A DNA stretch of 64,000 nucleotides from positions 806,001-870,000 of the forward strand of contig NZ_DAIRVK010000001.1 of assembly GCF_036802865.1 (NCBI RefSeq), in the 5' to 3' direction. How positions within the stretch are numbered: the first letter of the stretch is position 1; every line of letters begins with the position of its first letter. Source of the stretch: Sulfurospirillum sp036802865 (lineage in GTDB: Bacteria; Campylobacterota; Campylobacteria; Campylobacterales; Sulfurospirillaceae). Shown here piece after piece: positions 59,351-64,000 of the stretch. Position numbers and translations under genes: made by a program. The notes below the pieces were generated by a model that was not told the origin of the DNA, did no database searches, and was given only the letters and a program-made list of their open reading frames with translations.

Positions 59351-60181
59351 TTAGGGTAAGTGCATCGTTTTGAGATAATCGCCTATCAAAGGGATGGCGT
59401 CTTTTTTACATACCAAATGGGTCTCCAAGTCATATTCATTCAATGGTAGTTTGGTTAAGATGAGGTCATTCGTATAGTGGTATTTATCGACAATGATTTT
59501 TGACAAAAAAGCCCTTCCCATTCCTGCTTTGACACAGCCCAACATCACTTCATAATTCTCTAAAATAATCGTTGTGTACTCTTTATGTCCTAACGCTTCC
59601 CAGTACTGTTTAAAAAAGTTTAAATGCGTACTCTTTTCACGATAGCCTATAATACACTCTTTGCTCTGTTTATGTTTGGATTCGACCATGTAGAGGTCAT
59701 CGTTGTAGGTGTTTAAGACGACAATGTCTTTATGATGGGGATTGCCCGTAATAAAGGCGATATCAATTTTGTAGTCCAACAGTGCATCAATCACTTGGGG
59801 AGTTCCATTGGCAAAAAGTTCTAGTTGGGTCGCAGGATAATCAACGGAAAGCTTTTCGATAAAGGGCAAGAGGCGAATAATCGCATTAGCTTGACTGGTT
59901 CCAACGCGTAAAAGTGTCTGCTCTGAGATATTTTTCATTTTTAAAATGGTCTCTTCTACTTTTGTAACAATCTCAAGCGCATAAGGATAAAGTTTTTCGC
60001 CTTCATAGGTCAAAATAACACCTTTAGGAACACGATGAAAGAGAGGATACCCCAACTTCTTTTCCAGTTGTTTGATGCGAAGTGTGACATTTGACTGCGT
60101 AAAACAGAGCTCTTGTGCCGCCAATGAGATGCTTTGGTGTTTGGCAACAGCCACAAAAATCTTGAGTAGCGATGAATCCAT
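59351..60181 (-). CDS. LysR-family transcriptional regulator
   Basis: 276 residues: N-terminal HTH (FVAVAKHQSISLAAQELCFTQSNVTLRIKQLEKKLG) and C-terminal periplasmic-binding-like effector domain (LRVGTSQANAIIRLLPF...). A perfect AAGGAG precedes ATG 60181. Divergent from the leuC-like operon across about 110 AT-rich bases, which it presumably activates. Confidence 0.93.
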   Translation of the reverse strand: MDSSLLKIFVAVAKHQSISLAAQELCFTQSNVTLRIKQLEKKLGYPLFHRVPKGVILTYEGEKLYPYALEIVTKVEETILKMKNISEQTLLRVGTSQANAIIRLLPFIEKLSVDYPATQLELFANGTPQVIDALLDYKIDIAFITGNPHHKDIVVLNTYNDDLYMVESKHKQSKECIIGYREKSTHLNFFKQYWEALGHKEYTTIILENYEVMLGCVKAGMGRAFLSKIIVDKYHYTNDLILTKLPLNEYDLETHLVCKKDAIPLIGDYLKTMHLP

Positions 60182-60291
60182 ATTGCTCTCCTTTATATTT
60201 CATATAATTATCTATTATTTGCTTTTATATAACTATTTGCAATACAATAACCAAAAGTCATTTGAAAGCAACTGAAAAGAGGAGATGCATC
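60182..60291. promoter_or_regulatory. Divergent promoter region, LysR regulator / dehydratase operon
   Basis: Very AT-rich; ATTATTTGC and AACTATTTGC repeat at about 60214 and 60231, and ATAACTATTTGCAAT has the AT-rich T-N11-A look of LysR sites. Assigned by position. Confidence 0.4.
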
Positions 60292-61545
60292 ATGCACGCC
60301 ATTGAAAAACTATTAGCCAAAAAAGCAGGAAAGATGTCGGTACAAACAGGTGAGATTATCAACTGTGCGATTGATATGGCTGGTATTAACGATCTGTATT
60401 TACAAACGATTCGCTCTTTTCATGAAATGGGTGGCGTTAAAGTGCATGATCCAAGCAAAGTCATTATGTTTTTAGACCATTACGCACCTGCTTCAACCAT
60501 TATGCAAGCCCAAAATCAAAAGCAGTTTCGAGAATTTTGTTGGGATCAAGGGATTGATCTTTTGATGGATATTGACCAAGGGGTGTGCCATCAAGTCTTA
60601 GCCGATAAAGGCTTAGCGTATCCTGGAGAAATCGTCGTCATTACAGACTCACATACAACCACACATGGTGCTTTTGGCGCTTTTGGAACGGGTGTTGGAG
60701 CAACAGATCTTGCGATTATTTTAGCGACAGGTAAACTGTGGTTTCGAGTACCCGAAATTATCAAAATCAATTTTGAGGGGAAACTTCCTACAGGCGTTTA
60801 TGCTAAAGATATGATTTTACATGCTATTGGGGCTTTGGGAGCTGATTATGCTGTGTACAAAGCGGTTGAGTTTTCAGGCTCTGCTCTTACTCATCTGAGT
60901 ATTTCTGAGCGTATGGCACTGTGCAATATGAGTACCGAAATGGGTGCTAAAACAAGCTATATTCAGCCAGATGCAGTAACAAAGGCATTCTTGAATGAAA
61001 AAGTAACACGACCTTATGAAATATACGAAACCGATGTGGATTTTGCCTATGCCGATGAAATAAGTTTTGATGTTTCCAACCTAAGACCGCAGTTAGCAGC
61101 ACCCTCTAGTGTTGACAATGTCTATGACATCTCAAAATTTATAGGTCGACATATTGACCAAGCTTATTTGGGGTCTTGTACGGGTGGACGCGCAGAAGAC
61201 ATTGGCATTGCGGCACGTATTTTAAAAGGGAAGAAAGTTGCTTCTCGCACGCGGTTTGTCATTGTTCCTGCTTCAAAAGGAGTACTGCTCGAATCGATGG
61301 AAAAAGGGTATGTGCAAACACTGGTTGAAGCAGGTGCAACGTTTGTAACACCAGGGTGTGCCGCATGTTTGGGGACGCATGAGGGCATGATCGCTTCTGG
61401 GGAAACGTGCATCACAACAACAAACCGTAACTTCCCTGGACGTATGGGCGATACCAAAGCAGAGATATTTTTAGGCTCTCCCGCAGCAGTTGCCGCAGCA
61501 GCACTTGAGGGAAAAATTGTCGATCCAACACCCTATCTTAACTAA
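60292..61545 (+). CDS. leuC: 3-isopropylmalate/homoaconitate dehydratase large subunit-like protein
   Basis: 417 residues from ATG 60292, after AGAGGAG. Aconitase-type fold; cluster cysteines in GSCTGGRAED and TPGCAACLGTHEG, and DSHTTTHGAFGAFGTGVGATD. The length fits the shorter LeuC2/HACN class (about 420) rather than the 470-residue E. coli LeuC. With LysR control and an alpha/beta hydrolase next door, it may dehydrate an isopropylmalate analogue or homologue rather than serve leucine synthesis. Confidence 0.88.
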   Translation: MHAIEKLLAKKAGKMSVQTGEIINCAIDMAGINDLYLQTIRSFHEMGGVKVHDPSKVIMFLDHYAPASTIMQAQNQKQFREFCWDQGIDLLMDIDQGVCHQVLADKGLAYPGEIVVITDSHTTTHGAFGAFGTGVGATDLAIILATGKLWFRVPEIIKINFEGKLPTGVYAKDMILHAIGALGADYAVYKAVEFSGSALTHLSISERMALCNMSTEMGAKTSYIQPDAVTKAFLNEKVTRPYEIYETDVDFAYADEISFDVSNLRPQLAAPSSVDNVYDISKFIGRHIDQAYLGSCTGGRAEDIGIAARILKGKKVASRTRFVIVPASKGVLLESMEKGYVQTLVEAGATFVTPGCAACLGTHEGMIASGETCITTTNRNFPGRMGDTKAEIFLGSPAAVAAAALEGKIVDPTPYLN

Positions 61546-61554
61546 GGAGCAACC

Positions 61555-62067
61555 ATGAAACAACATCTCAAAGGTACAGCATTTTGTTTTGGCAATAATA
61601 TTGATACGGATCAAATCTATCCAGCGCGTTTTGTTGAATTCACCGATGTGGAAGATGTCGCAAAATATGCGATGTTTGGGGCTGATCCTGAGTTTACCAA
61701 AAAAATTAAAAAGGGTGACATTTTGATTGCTGGAACCAATTTTGGGTGTGGTAGCAGCAGGGAACATGCGGCTATTACCCTTCAAGCAGTCGGTATAAGC
61801 GTCATTATCGCAGAGTCTTTTGCGCGCATTTTTTACCGTAATGCCATCAATTTGGGCTTACCGCTCATCGTTTGTCCTTCTATATCTACGTTAATTCACT
61901 CAGGTGAAACGCTGGGTGTTGATTTGCAAAGTGGAAAAATCAGCAATGCTCAAGGTGTCATTGCAACGGCTGAGCCGATGTCAGAGTATGTGATGAGCAT
62001 TTTAGAGAGTGGTGGCATTAAGCCTCTCATTAAAAAACAGTTGGAAACAGCGTCTTTATTATCTTAA
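61555..62067 (+). CDS. leuD: 3-isopropylmalate dehydratase small subunit-like protein
   Basis: 170 residues. Swivel domain with FGNNIDTDQIYPARF and GTNFGCGSSREHAAI, the active-site arch. Starts nine bases after the large subunit; short LeuD2 class. Partner of the preceding gene. Confidence 0.9.
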   Translation: MKQHLKGTAFCFGNNIDTDQIYPARFVEFTDVEDVAKYAMFGADPEFTKKIKKGDILIAGTNFGCGSSREHAAITLQAVGISVIIAESFARIFYRNAINLGLPLIVCPSISTLIHSGETLGVDLQSGKISNAQGVIATAEPMSEYVMSILESGGIKPLIKKQLETASLLS

Positions 62068-62085
62068 TAGGAAGGAATGAATGTC

Positions 62086-63000
62086 ATGGCGATAACGGAT
62101 TATTTTCAAGGCTTTAAGCGCATGATGGTTGATACGGGCGATGTGTCCATCAATACGTTAGTTGGAGGCGAGGGGAAGGAAGTCATTTTGCTTTTACATG
62201 GGCATCCTGAGAATTATCTCATCTGGAGAGACATCGCTCCTAATCTTGCCAAACGCTATACGGTGGTGGTTACAGACTTGAGAGGATACGGCGATAGCTC
62301 AAAGCCTAAGGGACTTCCCGACCACTCGAACTACTCAAAACGTGTGATGGCACTTGACCAAGTGAAGGTTATGGAACATTTGGGCTTTAGCAAATACCAC
62401 ATCGTAGGGCATGATCGAGGGGCTAGAGTGTGTCATCGTTTGATGCTCGATCACCCAGAAAAGGTACTCACCTGTACCATGATGGACATTTTACCAACCT
62501 ATGACATGTATGAACGAACGAACAGAGAGTTTGCAACGAAGTACTGGCATTGGTTCTTTTATATTCAGCCTTTTGACTTCCCTGAGCGCTTTTTAGGGGC
62601 TGATCCTGATTATTTTATTCGCAATAATTTACTGAAAAAAGCTTCACCAGAAGCCGCTAAAAATTTTCCTGAAGATGTTTTACAAGACTACATCAGGTGT
62701 TATTCTGACCCTGCTACGGTGCATGGTATTAGTGAAGACTATAGGGCTGCTGAGAGCATCGACCTTGAACATGACCTTGTGGATCGCGCCTCCAAGATCA
62801 AAACACCACTTTTGGTCTTGTGGGGAGCCAATGGTGTTGTTGGAAAACTATGGGATATTCTTAAAGGCTGGCAAGACTTAGCAGAAGATGTCAGTGGCTT
62901 TGGCATTCCTGATTGTGGACATTTTGTACCCGAAGAGAAACCTCAAATTGTACTAGAAGCATTGGGCGCTTTTTTGGAGCAAAAGCGCAAAAAGAGTTAA
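62086..63000 (+). CDS. Alpha/beta hydrolase, haloacetate (fluoroacetate) dehalogenase-like
   Basis: 304 residues from ATG 62086 (ATG 62077 in frame is only two bases from the ribosome site). HGHPENYLIW (oxyanion region), GHDRGARVCHR with nucleophile Asp110, Arg111 and Arg114, Asp134, His155-Trp156 (KYWHWFF), Tyr219 and CGHF with catalytic His279. These equal, at almost identical numbering, the residues known in the Rhodopseudomonas fluoroacetate dehalogenase. Whether the true substrate is a haloacid or an epoxide/ester is open. Same operon as leuCD-like genes. Confidence 0.85.
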   Translation: MAITDYFQGFKRMMVDTGDVSINTLVGGEGKEVILLLHGHPENYLIWRDIAPNLAKRYTVVVTDLRGYGDSSKPKGLPDHSNYSKRVMALDQVKVMEHLGFSKYHIVGHDRGARVCHRLMLDHPEKVLTCTMMDILPTYDMYERTNREFATKYWHWFFYIQPFDFPERFLGADPDYFIRNNLLKKASPEAAKNFPEDVLQDYIRCYSDPATVHGISEDYRAAESIDLEHDLVDRASKIKTPLLVLWGANGVVGKLWDILKGWQDLAEDVSGFGIPDCGHFVPEEKPQIVLEALGAFLEQKRKKS

Positions 63001-63022
63001 ACTTGCATTTTCATTTAGGAAC

Positions 63023-63051
63023 AAACCTGCATCTTATGACAATGCAGGTTT
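63023..63051. terminator. Bidirectional terminator
   Basis: AAACCTGCAT / ATGCAGGTTT perfect stem between the hydrolase gene and convergent metI. Confidence 0.88.
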
Positions 63052-63055
63052 ATTC

Positions 63056-63715
63056 TTACTTTTTATCTGCTTTCGTAGCGATGCTATCGCCAATTCCTTG
63101 GAGGAGTTGAACTAAAACAATCAGTATAACAACGGTAATGACCATAACGTCTGTTTCGTAGCGGTAGTATCCAAAACGGATGGCAAGATCACCCACGCCT
63201 CCACCACCCACGATGCCAGCCATTGCCGAGTAGCCAACAAGGCTAATGCCTGTTACGGTGAGCCCTCGGATGAGACCTGAGAGCGCTTCTGGGAGTAGCA
63301 CCTCTTTTATAATTTGAAAAGGGGTTGCACCATAAGCCGTTGCGGCTTCAATGACACCTTTATCGACTTCGCAGAGCGATACTTGCACCAACCTAGCGTA
63401 AAATGCAATAGCAGCAACCGAGAGTGAAAAAGAAGCGGCAATAGGTCCAATGGTTGTTCCCACAAGGATTTGTGTTAAAGGAAGAAGCAAGACCAGTAAT
63501 ATAACATACGGCGTTGATCGAATAACATTAATGAGTAGACCACTGAGCATGTTGAGAAATTTATTTTCCCAAAAAAGCCCTTTATCGGTAACAAATAAAA
63601 AGATTCCCAGAGGAATACCAACAAGAATCGAAAGTGCAAAGGAGATGCCCACCATTTGTAATGTTTCCCAAAATGCCGTTAAAAGGTCTGGTAACAATGC
63701 GATAAAACTATCCAT
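63056..63715 (-). CDS. metI: Methionine ABC transporter permease
   Basis: 219 residues with five helices. BPD-transp fold; signature loop EAATAYGATPFQIIKEVLLPEALSGLIRG and GYSAMAGIVGGGGVGDLAIRFGYYR identify MetI. Overlaps metN by eight bases (start ATG 63715, metN stop TAG at 63710-63708). Imports D/L-methionine; the MetQ binding-protein gene is not in the window. Confidence 0.96.
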   Translation of the reverse strand: MDSFIALLPDLLTAFWETLQMVGISFALSILVGIPLGIFLFVTDKGLFWENKFLNMLSGLLINVIRSTPYVILLVLLLPLTQILVGTTIGPIAASFSLSVAAIAFYARLVQVSLCEVDKGVIEAATAYGATPFQIIKEVLLPEALSGLIRGLTVTGISLVGYSAMAGIVGGGGVGDLAIRFGYYRYETDVMVITVVILIVLVQLLQGIGDSIATKADKK

Positions 63716-64000
63716 GAAATACCTCCGCTGACGCTGTTCGCTCTTTTAAATAGTTCATAATCTCACCCATTCGCGTAACCCCACCATCCATATGAAGAAT
63801 AAGAACACCCAAAGGCTTCTCATTGATGTACTCAATTTTTCCATGCAAAACATTGATGTTTACGCCAAAGGTGCGAATAACATCTGAGAGGATGGGCTCT
63901 TCGGCTTTATCGCCATTGTAAACAACTTTGATGAGGCTCCCTTTGAGGTCATTGACAATGCGTGAAGGAAGCTCTAGGTTGAGTGTATGGGCGACCAGTT
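63708..64000 (-). CDS. metN: Methionine ABC transporter ATP-binding protein, C-terminal part (partial)
   Basis: The last 97 codons, from the window edge to TAG. They form a NIL domain, the methionine-sensing C-terminal part of MetN (GSLIKVVYNGDKAEEPILSD, FGVNINVLHGKIEYINEKPLG). The ATPase core lies beyond the window. Confidence 0.93.
   Translation of the reverse strand, partial: LVAHTLNLELPSRIVNDLKGSLIKVVYNGDKAEEPILSDVIRTFGVNINVLHGKIEYINEKPLGVLILHMDGGVTRMGEIMNYLKERTASAEVFHG

Overview
The window looks like a chromosomal segment of a Campylobacterota (Epsilonproteobacteria) organism, most likely a Sulfurospirillum. Supporting signs are the AT-rich composition, a molybdoenzyme electron-transfer operon of the polysulfide/thiosulfate reductase type, a Campylobacterota-style bc1 complex with a diheme c1 carrying a C-terminal anchor, OprD-like porins, a Hyf-type group 4 [NiFe] hydrogenase, TAXI-TRAP transport and many c-di-GMP and chemotaxis proteins. 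The assignment is by recognition of protein families; no search was run.

Layout. 1-1465: end of a molybdopterin oxidoreductase operon (catalytic subunit C-terminus, four-cluster ferredoxin subunit, small exported protein). 1675-5681: response regulator, extracytoplasmic solute-binding protein and histidine kinase, overlapping each other. 5776-8692: small cytochrome c and the Rieske/cytochrome b/cytochrome c1 operon, ending in a terminator; then a three-hairpin leader and an OprD-like porin. 10223-16466: c-di-GMP phosphodiesterase overlapping psd, a diguanylate cyclase and a DEAD-box helicase. 17248-18800: DauR-like regulator divergent from a beta-hydroxyacid dehydrogenase across a palindrome. 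18991-24948: OprC-like TonB receptor with Cu-ligand motifs, a Leu/Val-rich leader peptide in front of a shortened LeuA, and a NicO permease with two DUF1007-like exported proteins. 24990-30538: HD-GYP protein, MarR regulator with its quinone oxidoreductase target (two matching palindromes), chemoreceptor and small XRE regulator. 30582-36497: YebC, a LUD protein, TAXI-TRAP system with DUF1850 partner and YitT protein. 36494-39271: short porin and groESL with a CIRCE operator.

39483-39559 is a tRNA with CAT anticodon. The 6.4 kb after it is an accessory island: a frameshifted sensor remnant, a PLP decarboxylase, an AraC/DJ-1 regulator, a foreign-looking secreted protein, an MBL-fold hydrolase and a tyrosine integrase broken by a 16-bp tandem duplication. 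Several intergenic gaps carry related approximately 17-bp inverted ends (key core AACGAAGTGCA) bounding 80-110 bp elements, an arrangement like gene cassettes or hairpin mobile elements.

45962-55528 (minus strand) is a compact hyfABCEFGHI-hycH-hycI operon, a membrane-bound hydrogenase of the formate hydrogenlyase/complex I family, without an fdhF or hyfD gene. After it come a MoaD-like/ThiF-like divergent pair, a dCache-GGDEF-EAL protein, and a LysR regulator divergent from a leuCD-like dehydratase plus an alpha/beta hydrolase with the full fluoroacetate dehalogenase residue set. The window ends inside metN of a methionine ABC transporter.

The most interesting items are the repeat-bounded island, the leucine leader paired with a LeuA lacking its allosteric domain, the CALC-type DUF1007 pair near an OprC-like receptor, the over-represented palindrome TTACATGTAA, and the two structured leaders before the porin and the TAXI gene.
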